Origin: Polyangium fumosum | GTDB taxonomy: Bacteria; Myxococcota_A; Polyangia; Polyangiales; Polyangiaceae | Direction of reading: 5' to 3' | Length of the DNA: 64,000 nucleotides | NCBI RefSeq assembly: GCF_005144585.1 | Contig: NZ_SSMQ01000019.1 | Location: forward strand, 1 to 64,000 | Shown here: piece after piece, positions 1 to 7,847 of the stretch | Numbering within the stretch: the stretch's first letter is position 1 | How the letters are laid out: each line of letters begins with the position of its first letter | Position numbers and translations under genes: made by a program | The notes under the pieces: model-generated | Told to the model about the DNA's origin: nothing | The model's database searches: none | Seen by the model: only the letters and a program-made list of their open reading frames with translations

Positions 1-596
1 AAGTCTTCGGGAGGTCCCCCCGGCTCCGTCACCATCAGTCGCGGCCTGGAACGCCTAGCTCCCGCAGCAGAGATGCTGCGCGTCCTCAGGGAGAATGGGC
101 TCGTAAGATGAGACCAGTGCTCAGGCCCGAGCCCGGTCGCGCTGGAGAGGCGGATCCACGCCCGCGCGAGCGCCGCGAGCTTCCGCTTCGTCCCGTGGAT
201 GCCAATGCCGCCGCCAGGTTTGTCGATCCCATTCTTCTTCGCCCGCGCGAGGTCGACGGGCTCCGGATAGGAGATCCCGAGGAATCGATGAAATCGCTCG
301 CTCTCCGATTTGCTCGTGATGCGATAGACTCCCTCGGGCGTGCGCTCGTCCCCTTCGCGCTCCTTCTGCCCGACGGGCTGCGCCCCGAATGTGGCCGAGA
401 AGGTGTGGAACAGCTTTTCGCCGCAGTGCAGATCGAGCGCGGCGTCCTTCTTGCGGACGACGATCGCGGGCTTCTCGCAGGAGGCGGGCTTCGCGAGGCT
501 CGAAGGCGGCAGGAAAAGCACGAGGAGGGCGACCGCCGCAAGGACGAGGGCGGCGAGGAGGATCGGGCGCTTCGGGAGGGGGCGGGGGCGCGGCAT
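1..596 (-). CDS. L,D-transpeptidase (YkuD/ErfK)-like protein, partial at the window edge, catalytic Cys motif not seen
   Basis: Reading leftward from an ATG at 596, the frame stays open to base 1, so the 3' end lies outside the window. The product starts with a basic stretch and a hydrophobic segment (about residues 10-32, signal anchor). A segment follows with the order seen in murein L,D-transpeptidases: a GQKEREGDERTPEGVY block, then a SYPEPVD block, then GGGIGIHG with the active-site His. In the family a [S/T]xGC[I/V] motif with the nucleophilic Cys follows within about 20-30 residues. Here the downstream sequence (about residues 147-198) has no Cys in this frame, and neither alternative frame supplies the motif. 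It may therefore be inactive, frameshifted or divergent. It lies 26 bp downstream of the PfkB-type kinase gene. Family assignment is fair; activity is doubtful. Confidence 0.5.
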   Translation of the reverse strand, partial: MPRPRPLPKRPILLAALVLAAVALLVLFLPPSSLAKPASCEKPAIVVRKKDAALDLHCGEKLFHTFSATFGAQPVGQKEREGDERTPEGVYRITSKSESERFHRFLGISYPEPVDLARAKKNGIDKPGGGIGIHGTKRKLAALARAWIRLSSATGLGPEHWSHLTSPFSLRTRSISAAGARRSRPRLMVTEPGGPPED

Positions 597-622
597 GGGG
601 CGGAGCCCCAGCTTGCCACACG

Positions 623-1507
623 TCACCCGTGCGCGCCCATGCGAAAGGGGTTCTCCCGCATATACACGAGCACCACGTCGCGGCTCGGAATTCCGGCGAC
701 CCCGACGGCCTCGACGCCAAACGAGGCGGTGACATTGGCGAAGCGCGCCGCTTCCACCGGATCACCGGTCTCCTGGAAACGAATCATGAAGGCCGTCGCG
801 AAGACGTCTCCAGCGCCGGTGGGGTCGATCTCCCGGGCGGGGCGGGGCGGGATCCGCGTCACGGAGAGCGACCCGTCGTCGCGGCGTCGGTAGAGCGTGC
901 TCCCGTCCCGGTATTCGGTGACGACCACGAGGGGCACCTGCGCGACGATCGGGTCGAGGCGGCGGAGGTCGGCGCCGATGTCTTCGAGCGAGAGCACGAC
1001 GGCATCCACGTGCGGGAGAATCGCGGGCGCGCTCTCCCATGGTTTGGCATGGACGCGCCCGTGTTCGTCGAAGTGCCGCATCCATCCCTGGGGCGTGGCG
1101 ACGACCAGCGTTTCCTCGGCGAGGACGTGGGCGACGTCGGGGGTGATCTCGTCGGCAATCGGCCCGAGCAGCGCGGCCCGCGGTCGGCGCAACGAGGGAT
1201 CGATATCGGCGGCGGTGATCGGTCGCGCGCGCATGCTGCAATGCTGAATGCGGCCCGCCTCGATATAAGTATTGGCGAAGGTGGTCGTGGCCGCCGAGGG
1301 GAGGACGTGAAGCTCGACGTCACGCGGCAGCTCGGAGACGTCGAGGCCCGGCGCCGCCGCAGTGACAATCGTGGGCCTGCGCCCGAGCTTCACGGACGTG
1401 ACGGCGGCAAAACTCACCGTGCCCCCGAGGCGGTAGCCGTCGCTCGGATCGGTGCGGAGCAGATCCCGGGCGACGTGTCCGATGAGCAGGATGTCCGGCG
1501 TGGCCAT
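623..1507 (-). CDS. PfkB-family carbohydrate/nucleoside kinase
   Basis: A 294-aa cytoplasmic kinase of the ribokinase/PfkB family, which transfers phosphate from ATP to a sugar or nucleoside hydroxyl. The N-terminal strand (ILLIGHVARDLL) and a following GGT block fit the substrate-binding end. Near the C-terminus, DPTGAGDVFATAFM is the PfkB signature 2 with the catalytic Asp and the anion-hole glycines. The start at 1507 (MATPDILL) is chosen because it begins directly at the first family strand and follows a GGGAGGGTCG stretch. An in-frame start at 1597 would add 30 low-complexity residues. It lies downstream of a lipoprotein gene in the same direction. The substrate cannot be told from sequence. 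Confidence 0.85.
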   Translation of the reverse strand: MATPDILLIGHVARDLLRTDPSDGYRLGGTVSFAAVTSVKLGRRPTIVTAAAPGLDVSELPRDVELHVLPSAATTTFANTYIEAGRIQHCSMRARPITAADIDPSLRRPRAALLGPIADEITPDVAHVLAEETLVVATPQGWMRHFDEHGRVHAKPWESAPAILPHVDAVVLSLEDIGADLRRLDPIVAQVPLVVVTEYRDGSTLYRRRDDGSLSVTRIPPRPAREIDPTGAGDVFATAFMIRFQETGDPVEAARFANVTASFGVEAVGVAGIPSRDVVLVYMRENPFRMGAHG

Positions 1508-1672
1508 TTCTTCGACCCTCCCCGCGAGCATAGCACCTCGGGGCGCGAGCCACGGACCCTGGGCGGATGCCACGAGCTCGCTCGCCGGTACACTCAAGGA
1601 TTGCGTGCGAGACGTGCGACAGGGCAGGCGAGCGTACGGGTGTGGCGGGACAGCCGAAGGGGGGGCGTGGCC

Positions 1673-2440
1673 TCAAGGCGCAGGGCTTGCGACCCGGAGG
1701 CAGCGCAGGCCGATGGGCTGGCCATTCCCGAGGTAAAGCTCCGTCATCGCGGCGCCCGAGACGGGGAGCGGCACGACGTGGTCCGTCTGCGGCGCGAGGT
1801 TCCCCAGCGCGAGCGAGCCGTCGTCGGCGCGCACGTAGACGTCGAGCGAATAGTAGAAGTGGAGCGGGAACGAATCCTGTCCCTGCTGGGCCGCGAGCGT
1901 CGCCTGGAAAAACGCGAAGTCGCTCTCGTCGAACGCGCCGACGTCGGCCTCGGTCGGCATGCGCCAATCTTCGCCGAGCTTCGCGGAGCACACGTCGACG
2001 TCGCTCACGTGCTGCGGGACCCAATAAGGTTTGGCGCCGTAATCTTCGTACGCGCAGCGCGCCACTTCGTCGTAATTGGCGGCGATTTCCGCCTGCGTGA
2101 GGGGAGGCCCGCCTGGGACCTGCTGCTTGATGCCCGGGTGCGCGGGCGCGCAGAGCGGCACGAGCTGCGCGAAGGTGTACACGTCGTCGAGGAGCGCGGC
2201 GCGCTCGGCCTCGGAGAGCGCGGGATACACGCTCGCATCCTGAAACACCTGAAAGACGCGCGCGTCAGGGAAGAGCGGGGCCGAGAGCTCGATGCCCGGC
2301 GCCCCCGCGTTTCCGGTGGCGATCGCTCCGGCGTACTGGAGTCCGGGCTGAAAAGATCCATGTTGCTCCTGCGGATCCTTCGGGTCTTCCGCGCAGCCAG
2401 CAACCAGCACGAACAGCGAGAACAAGAATCCTCTTCGCAT
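1673..2440 (-). CDS. Lipoprotein of unknown function
   Basis: A 255-aa secreted protein with a short basic N-terminus, a hydrophobic core and a lipobox (LVAGC, Cys at about residue 16), so it is probably anchored to a membrane by a lipidated Cys. The mature part has scattered cysteines and a C-terminal stretch (DWRMPTEADVGAF, then YYSLDVYVRADDGSLALGN, then GLRCLRV). This resembles the end of the formylglycine-type or fibrobacter-type C-type-lectin-like folds found in many myxobacterial lipoproteins, a weak resemblance only. Its start is 12 bp from the stop of the diadenylate-cyclase-like gene, so it is probably co-transcribed with it. No function is claimed. Confidence 0.75.
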   Translation of the reverse strand: MRRGFLFSLFVLVAGCAEDPKDPQEQHGSFQPGLQYAGAIATGNAGAPGIELSAPLFPDARVFQVFQDASVYPALSEAERAALLDDVYTFAQLVPLCAPAHPGIKQQVPGGPPLTQAEIAANYDEVARCAYEDYGAKPYWVPQHVSDVDVCSAKLGEDWRMPTEADVGAFDESDFAFFQATLAAQQGQDSFPLHFYYSLDVYVRADDGSLALGNLAPQTDHVVPLPVSGAAMTELYLGNGQPIGLRCLRVASPAP

Positions 2441-2452
2441 GACGTACCTCCC

Positions 2453-3559
2453 TCACTCGTACAACGTGACCTTTCCATCGCGATTGCGCACGCATTTGAT
2501 CGAGCCATCCTGCGAGCAAACGAAAGCCGCACCACGAGGGTACGCCGCGCAGAAGCGGAACGCGGATCGATGCCGCGTGCCGTAGGCCTCGACGCTCCGG
2601 GACGTCCCGTCCGGCAGGAAGATCGTTTCGAGCTCGGTCTGCGCGAGCACTTCGACGCCGAAGCCGAGCACCCGATACCGGTCCGTGAGGAGCAGCGCTC
2701 CGTCCACCGCCGTGAGGCCGGGCAGCCGTTCGAGCAGGCGGCGCGCCTTGTCCTCCGCATACTGGAACTCCATGGCGCCGCGGCCAGGGGAATCCTCGTC
2801 GAACTGGAAGACCGATTTCCGCAGGAGCGGCCAGACCGAGTCGTCCTCGCACTGGTATTTGATCTTGACGAGCTGTCGCCAGGAGAGGGACTGGCATTCA
2901 CGGTCGGGGATGACGAGGACCGTGCCCCCGTGCCCGAGCTTGCGGATCGTCGAAAGGACGTCGTGCAGGTGCGCCGGGTAATTCACCTGAGGCGACCACG
3001 AGCCCCCGGGCCATTTGACGCCGTCCCATAACGCATCGGTCGCCTCGGCGAGCGCCTCGATCACGGATTGAAAGACGCCGAGCCGCTCGCCCTCCTCGAA
3101 GATACGCCCGTCTTCCAGGGCCACGAGGCTGCGCATGTTGCGCCCCACGGAGAGCTTTCCAGGCGCCATCACGGAGACGGTGAGCTGCATGTCCGCGCCA
3201 TTGCAGAATCCCCAGATGAGCGGTACGTCCCCGCGCGCATCGACGGTCAGCATGACCTTGGCCGCATCCGCGGCCGGCGCCAGGCGCATGATTTCGTGCG
3301 GCGTGAAGCTCCTCGGCGGGTCGATCCGCAGGGGGTGATCGATCTCCGTTTCGCGCAGGTCGGGGCTGCAAACGACAGCGCGGAACTGCGTGCCGCGGCG
3401 CTCGTCCGCCGTGTAGCTCGCGTGGTATGCGACCTCGAGCAGGAGCGCGAGCTTGTCGTCGCTCGGGAGCGCCGGAGGCTCGCTCTCTTGCCGGGCCCAC
3501 TCGTACCACCGCGCCTTCAGCGGCGCGATCATGTCGCGGGGATATTTGAACGAGGTCAT
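2453..3559 (-). CDS. Diadenylate cyclase (DAC/DisA_N domain) protein with N-terminal sensor-like region
   Basis: A 368-aa protein whose last third carries the two hallmarks of the DAC domain: a DGA motif (about residues 286-288, in TAVDGALLLTD) and a GTRHRSA motif (about 327-333). A 'CSQDGSI' strand follows at the usual spacing. DAC enzymes condense two ATP into c-di-AMP. The N-terminal 200 residues have no transmembrane segment and look like the soluble sensor regions (DACN types) that precede DAC domains in proteobacterial homologues. The start at 3559 (MTSFKYPRD) avoids a 50-residue Arg-rich extension into the spacer with cheB. It lies 70 bp downstream of cheB and 12 bp upstream of a lipoprotein gene. 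Catalytic motifs look intact, so activity is plausible; the signal sensed is unknown. Confidence 0.75.
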   Translation of the reverse strand: MTSFKYPRDMIAPLKARWYEWARQESEPPALPSDDKLALLLEVAYHASYTADERRGTQFRAVVCSPDLRETEIDHPLRIDPPRSFTPHEIMRLAPAADAAKVMLTVDARGDVPLIWGFCNGADMQLTVSVMAPGKLSVGRNMRSLVALEDGRIFEEGERLGVFQSVIEALAEATDALWDGVKWPGGSWSPQVNYPAHLHDVLSTIRKLGHGGTVLVIPDRECQSLSWRQLVKIKYQCEDDSVWPLLRKSVFQFDEDSPGRGAMEFQYAEDKARRLLERLPGLTAVDGALLLTDRYRVLGFGVEVLAQTELETIFLPDGTSRSVEAYGTRHRSAFRFCAAYPRGAAFVCSQDGSIKCVRNRDGKVTLYE

Positions 3560-3629
3560 CAAAGCGCAGGCTCGTCGGCCGATGAGACGGCGGTCACGGC
3601 CGCATGTCAAGCCAAGCCGAACGCGCAGC

Positions 3630-4649
3630 TCAGGCGACGTGCCCCACGAGCAGCTCGCCCATCTTGTCGATCGGCGCCTCTCCCAGCGCGAGGCCCGCCT
3701 CGCGGACACACCGCGGCATGCCGTAAACGACGCAAGACGATTCCGCTTCGACGAGCAGCCTCCCGCCGGCGGCGTGAATGGCGCGCGCGCCGTCGAGGCC
3801 GTCGTCCCCCATTCCCGTCAGCACGACGCCCAGCACGCCGGCGCCGAATCCCTCGGCGGCGCTGCGGAAGAGGAGATCCACCGAGGGGCGGTAGAACCCC
3901 CCGACGTAGCCCGTTTCCAGGCGCGCGTAGGGCCGCTCCGCCCGGCGCTCGATCCGCAGGTTCGTGCCTCCGCGCGCCAGGACCACGAGACCGGGCGTGA
4001 GCTCCTGGTCATCGAGAGCTTCCTGGACCGAGACCGCGCTCGTGTCGTTGATGCGGCGTGCGAGCGCCTCGGTATACCCCGGCGGGATATGCAGGGCTGC
4101 GACGATAGGGACCGGAAAATCACGCGGCAGCGAGGTGAACAGGCGCGTGAGCGCGTGCGGGCCGCCCGTGGAGGCCCCGACGACGACGAGGCTCGTCCCG
4201 CGGGAGGGCCGCGTCACCGGCGTTTCGAGGGATGGCGCCGCGCCCCGCCGGAGAACGGCCGCCGCGAGGACCCGGCTCACGAGCTCGTTCGACACCTCGT
4301 ACAGCCGATCGGTCGCGAGCGAGGTGGGCTTCTGGACGAGGTCGACCGCCCCGTACGCGAGCGCCTTTTGGCCAAGCTCGCTCTGCGCGTCCGAGATGCT
4401 GACCGCCACGACCGCGGGCGCGCCGGTCGTGGGCAGCGCGCGTAAGACGCCGATGCCGTCGAGGTGCGGCATCACGAGGTCGAGGACGACGACGTCGGGC
4501 CGGTGCTCGGCGATCTTTTCGAGCGCGTCGAGGCCGTCCCGCGCGATATCGACCACTTCGATGCCCGGCTGCTTGCTCAGGACCTCCCGCAAGACTTTGC
4601 GCGCAAAAGCCGAATCGTCGACGACGAGCACCCGGATTGGTCGTTCCAT
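3630..4649 (-). CDS. cheB: Chemotaxis protein-glutamate methylesterase/glutaminase CheB
   Basis: A 339-aa two-domain protein. Residues 1-120 are a receiver domain with the acidic DD pair at 11-12, phospho-acceptor Asp57 (VVVLDLVMPHLDG) and Lys107. Residues about 150-335 are the methylesterase domain, with catalytic Ser160 (VGASTGGPHAL), His187 (HIPPGYTEALARRI) and Asp282/283 (TGMGDDGLDGA). It removes methyl groups from, or deamidates, receptor glutamates and glutamines, giving adaptation. It lies 10 bp downstream of cheR and belongs to the seven-gene chemosensory run that ends here. Length and motifs are typical. Confidence 0.96.
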   Translation of the reverse strand: MERPIRVLVVDDSAFARKVLREVLSKQPGIEVVDIARDGLDALEKIAEHRPDVVVLDLVMPHLDGIGVLRALPTTGAPAVVAVSISDAQSELGQKALAYGAVDLVQKPTSLATDRLYEVSNELVSRVLAAAVLRRGAAPSLETPVTRPSRGTSLVVVGASTGGPHALTRLFTSLPRDFPVPIVAALHIPPGYTEALARRINDTSAVSVQEALDDQELTPGLVVLARGGTNLRIERRAERPYARLETGYVGGFYRPSVDLLFRSAAEGFGAGVLGVVLTGMGDDGLDGARAIHAAGGRLLVEAESSCVVYGMPRCVREAGLALGEAPIDKMGELLVGHVA

Positions 4650-4659
4650 GCGTGCGCTT

Positions 4660-5490
4660 TCAGCCCGCCTTTCGGTAGACGAAGGCCCCGCCGCGCTCCT
4701 CGCACCGGAGCGCGGTGCCGAGCCGCAAGAGCGACTCCGACACCCCGACGAGCAAGGCGCCGCTGGGAAAGAGGGCCCCGGTGAGCATGTCGATCACGCG
4801 CCGCGCTGTCGAGTCCTGGAAGTAAATGAGCACGTTGCGACAAACAATGACATCGAAAAAACCGATTTTTCCGATGGAATCACCGTCGAGCAAATTGATG
4901 CGCCGGAAATCGACCGCTTTGCGGATCTCCTCGCTCACCACGATGCGCTCGCCGTTCTTCTGCAGGAAGCGCCAGGCGAAGGGCGGGACCTTCACCTGGC
5001 TGCGCAGCGCCCGGGGCCCGTAGGCACCCGCGCGCGCGGCCGCGAGCGAGCGCGTGCTCAGGTCGCTCGCCACGATCTCGACCTGATGGAGGAGGCCTCG
5101 ATCGGCGAGGCACATGGCAATGCTGTACGGCTCCTCCCCGGTCGCACACGCGGCCGACCAGATACGCGGCCTGCGCGGGCCGCCTGCCTCGGCGAGGGGC
5201 AAAAGCACGTCACGCACGAGGGCTTCGAGCTGATCGAGCTCGCGGAAGAGATAGGTCTCGCCGACGACGAGGACGTCGGCCAGCGCGTCGAACTCGGCCT
5301 CTCCCGCGGGGTCGTAACGCAGATAGTAGTAATAATCGAGGAGGGAATCGAACCCCGCCTCGACCGCGCGCATCGCGATCTTGTCGCCGAGCAGATCCTT
5401 GTCGAGGGGCCCATAATGGATGCCGAGCTTTTCCTCGATCAAAGCGCCGAGGATGGCGAAGACCTGGGGGGACATCGGCAAGCCGTTCAT
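4660..5490 (-). CDS. cheR: Chemotaxis protein methyltransferase CheR
   Basis: A 276-aa SAM-dependent methyltransferase acting on receptor glutamates. The all-alpha N-terminal domain (about 1-75) precedes the catalytic domain. The SAM-binding motif is SAACATGEEPYSIAM (about 112-126), and later come CRNVLIYF (about 217-224) and the C-terminal GVSESL motif. The start ATG at 5490 overlaps the stop of the HEAT-repeat gene as ATGA, indicating translational coupling; a second ATG lies five codons in. No TPR tail is present, so it is a plain CheR. It belongs to the cheY-to-cheB chemosensory operon. Confidence 0.95.
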   Translation of the reverse strand: MNGLPMSPQVFAILGALIEEKLGIHYGPLDKDLLGDKIAMRAVEAGFDSLLDYYYYLRYDPAGEAEFDALADVLVVGETYLFRELDQLEALVRDVLLPLAEAGGPRRPRIWSAACATGEEPYSIAMCLADRGLLHQVEIVASDLSTRSLAAARAGAYGPRALRSQVKVPPFAWRFLQKNGERIVVSEEIRKAVDFRRINLLDGDSIGKIGFFDVIVCRNVLIYFQDSTARRVIDMLTGALFPSGALLVGVSESLLRLGTALRCEERGGAFVYRKAG

Positions 5491-7847
5491 GCGGCCCACT
5501 GCGCTACGACGAGGGAGCACACCCGTCGGACCTCGGGATCCGGATCCACCCGCGCCGCCTGTTCGAGCGCAACGTGGGCCTGCCGCGTGCCGAGCGCGGC
5601 GAGCGTGGTCGCCGCCGCCTTGCGCGCCGCCGGGTTCGGGAGGCCGAGCGCCGCCAGGAGCGCCTCGTTCGCGCTCTCGCGGCGCATCCGCGCCAGCGCC
5701 GAGGCGAGCTGCGCCGAGAGCTCGTCGTCCGCCGTCGCGAGCGCTTCGAGCAGGCCCTCGATCCGGCCCGGCAAGGGCGCCGAGAGCGCGGTGAAGGCGC
5801 GCGTCGTCCCCGGGTTCGCGGCGTGGAGGCCGACGAGCGCCCGCGTGGCCTCGACCCCGGGCCGCTGCGCGAGGATGCCCATGGCCGTCGCGGCGACGCT
5901 CTCGTCGTTGTCCCCCGCGGCCCGCACGAGCGCGGGCAGGACCTCGGGCGAAGGCAGGCCCGCGATCGCCGAGACGGCCACGATCCGCGTCGCGGCGTCG
6001 GGCGAGGCCAGCCCGGCCAGGAGGTGCGGGATCAACTCCGGCCGCCCCGTGAGGCCGAGGCCGATGAGGGCCGCGCGCTGCACGTCCGGATCCCGCTCCT
6101 CGGCCGCCTTCTGCAGCGCGGCGACGGCGACCTCGCCCCGCAGATGCGCGAGCGCCTCGACCGCCCCCACCCGCACGTGCCCGGCCTCGTCGTCGAGCCG
6201 CGCGGCGATCCGCGGAGCCGACGCCTCGTCCCCGAGCCGCCCGAGCGACTTGCACGCGAAGTAGCGAACCCACGCATCCGCATCCCCGAGCGCGTCCACG
6301 AGGCAGGCGACGACACGAGGCGCGGCGGTCGATTGCCCGAGGGCACGAACCGCCGCGGCGCGCGCCCGCGCGTCGGTCCCGCTCGCCAGCGCCACCAGGG
6401 CGTCGAGGGCCGAGGGCGCGTCGAGGTAAGGCAGTCCGGCGATGGCGACCTCGCGGACACGTGCATCCGCATCGCCGAGCGCGTCGAGGAACACCGGCAA
6501 TGCGGCATCGTAACCAAAGTAGCCGAGGATGCGCAGCGCCGCCCGGCGAATGCCTGGGTGCTCGTTTCGAGCGGCCTCCAGCGCGAGCGCCTCGGTGTCC
6601 GCGCTGCCGAGCGACTGGATCGCCGAGCTCGCCGCGTGCACGACGCGGCCGTTCGGGTCCGCGAGGAGCGGAAAGAGGACGCGGACCGCGGAAGGATCGC
6701 CGAGCCGGGCGAGCGTGTCGCACGCCGCGGCGCGCACCTCGGGGGCCTCGTCGCCAAGGCAACGGACCACCTCCTCCAGCGCGGCGCTGCTCGTGACGAG
6801 CGGCAGGAGGAGCAGACGCCGAGGCCCATCGCCGTCGCGCAGCGCGTCGAGCACGCGCGCATCCGAGCTCTGACCCAGCTCGAGGAGCGCGGCGGCGGCC
6901 GCGGCCGCCACGGCGGACGGGCCATCGAGCAGCGCCCGCAGATCCGGGATCGCGGCGTCACTGCCCAGCGCCGAGAGCACCGCGCAGATCGCGATTTGCT
7001 CGGCCTGCCCCGCGCCGCGCAGGCCCTGGACGAACCGCCGCACGGTCGCCGCCACGGGCACCGAACGGCGCAAGGTCTCGTCGATCGGCGCGACCACGCC
7101 GTAAAGCTCGGCGTGCCTCTCGCGCAGCTCCGCGAGCGCGAGGGCCACGGCGCGGACGATCGCGTCGCCGGGCCGCGCGAGCAGGCGCACGAGCGGCGTG
7201 ACGGCGGCCCGGTTGCCGGTGCGGCCGAGCGCACGCGCGGCCTCGAGCATGTACCTCATGTCGAGCAGCAGATCGGCGAGCGGCTCGACGGCGCGTGGAT
7301 CGCCGCTGCGCCCGAGCACGTCGATGGCCGGGAAGGTGCGGAAGAAGTTGCCCCCCGTCACGACCCGCACGAGCGACTCGACCACCCGCCTGCCCCCGAT
7401 GCGCCCGAGCGCCTCGATCGCCGCGACGGCCACGTTGTCGTCGGGATGCGAGGTGAGCTCGGAGAGCCTGCGCAGGGCGGCCGTGCTCTTGCGGCGGCCG
7501 AGGATCTGCGCCGCGTCCGCCAGGACCGCGGGGGAGTCGGCGTCGGCGAGCCCGAGCACCGCGAGGTCGGCGCTCCCGGTCGAGGCCGAGAGCGCGTCGA
7601 CGGCGGCCGCGGTGCGCGCCTCGTTGTCGCGTCGCTCGCGCAGGGCGAGGCAGATCGGCTCCACCGCGACGTCGCCCATCGCGGCGAGCGAGGCGACGAC
7701 CCGGCGCCTGACGGTCCAGCTCGGGTCGGCGAGCATCTCGACGAGCGCCGGCACGCCGGGCGCGCCCACCGCTTCGAGCTCGTGGATCGCCTCGATGCGT
7801 TGCTTTTCCGCTTCCGAGAACGTGAAGCCCCCCGGAGACGTGCTCAT
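5487..7847 (-). CDS. HEAT-repeat protein of the chemosensory operon
   Basis: A 786-aa protein made almost wholly of about 30-residue alpha-helical HEAT/PBS-lyase-type repeats. Recurrent blocks read like '[18 protein letters not shown]' and '[16 protein letters not shown]'. There is no signal peptide or membrane segment, so it is a cytoplasmic alpha-solenoid scaffold. The start at 7847 overlaps the receptor stop as ATGA, and its own stop overlaps the cheR start as ATGA, so it is translated in step with receptor and methyltransferase. This placement suggests it binds the receptor array or recruits CheR/CheB or an output partner; that is inference. HEAT proteins are not part of the canonical Che set. 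An upstream in-frame start would only add residues overlapping the receptor gene. Confidence 0.85.
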   Translation of the reverse strand: MSTSPGGFTFSEAEKQRIEAIHELEAVGAPGVPALVEMLADPSWTVRRRVVASLAAMGDVAVEPICLALRERRDNEARTAAAVDALSASTGSADLAVLGLADADSPAVLADAAQILGRRKSTAALRRLSELTSHPDDNVAVAAIEALGRIGGRRVVESLVRVVTGGNFFRTFPAIDVLGRSGDPRAVEPLADLLLDMRYMLEAARALGRTGNRAAVTPLVRLLARPGDAIVRAVALALAELRERHAELYGVVAPIDETLRRSVPVAATVRRFVQGLRGAGQAEQIAICAVLSALGSDAAIPDLRALLDGPSAVAAAAAAALLELGQSSDARVLDALRDGDGPRRLLLLPLVTSSAALEEVVRCLGDEAPEVRAAACDTLARLGDPSAVRVLFPLLADPNGRVVHAASSAIQSLGSADTEALALEAARNEHPGIRRAALRILGYFGYDAALPVFLDALGDADARVREVAIAGLPYLDAPSALDALVALASGTDARARAAAVRALGQSTAAPRVVACLVDALGDADAWVRYFACKSLGRLGDEASAPRIAARLDDEAGHVRVGAVEALAHLRGEVAVAALQKAAEERDPDVQRAALIGLGLTGRPELIPHLLAGLASPDAATRIVAVSAIAGLPSPEVLPALVRAAGDNDESVAATAMGILAQRPGVEATRALVGLHAANPGTTRAFTALSAPLPGRIEGLLEALATADDELSAQLASALARMRRESANEALLAALGLPNPAARKAAATTLAALGTRQAHVALEQAARVDPDPEVRRVCSLVVAQWAA

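Noticed and set aside
389-3031. Long rightward open frame of 880 codons
   Set aside because: It runs antisense to the PfkB, lipoprotein and DAC genes; its composition is Arg/Glu/Val/Asp-rich without domain motifs, as expected for a shadow in high-GC DNA.
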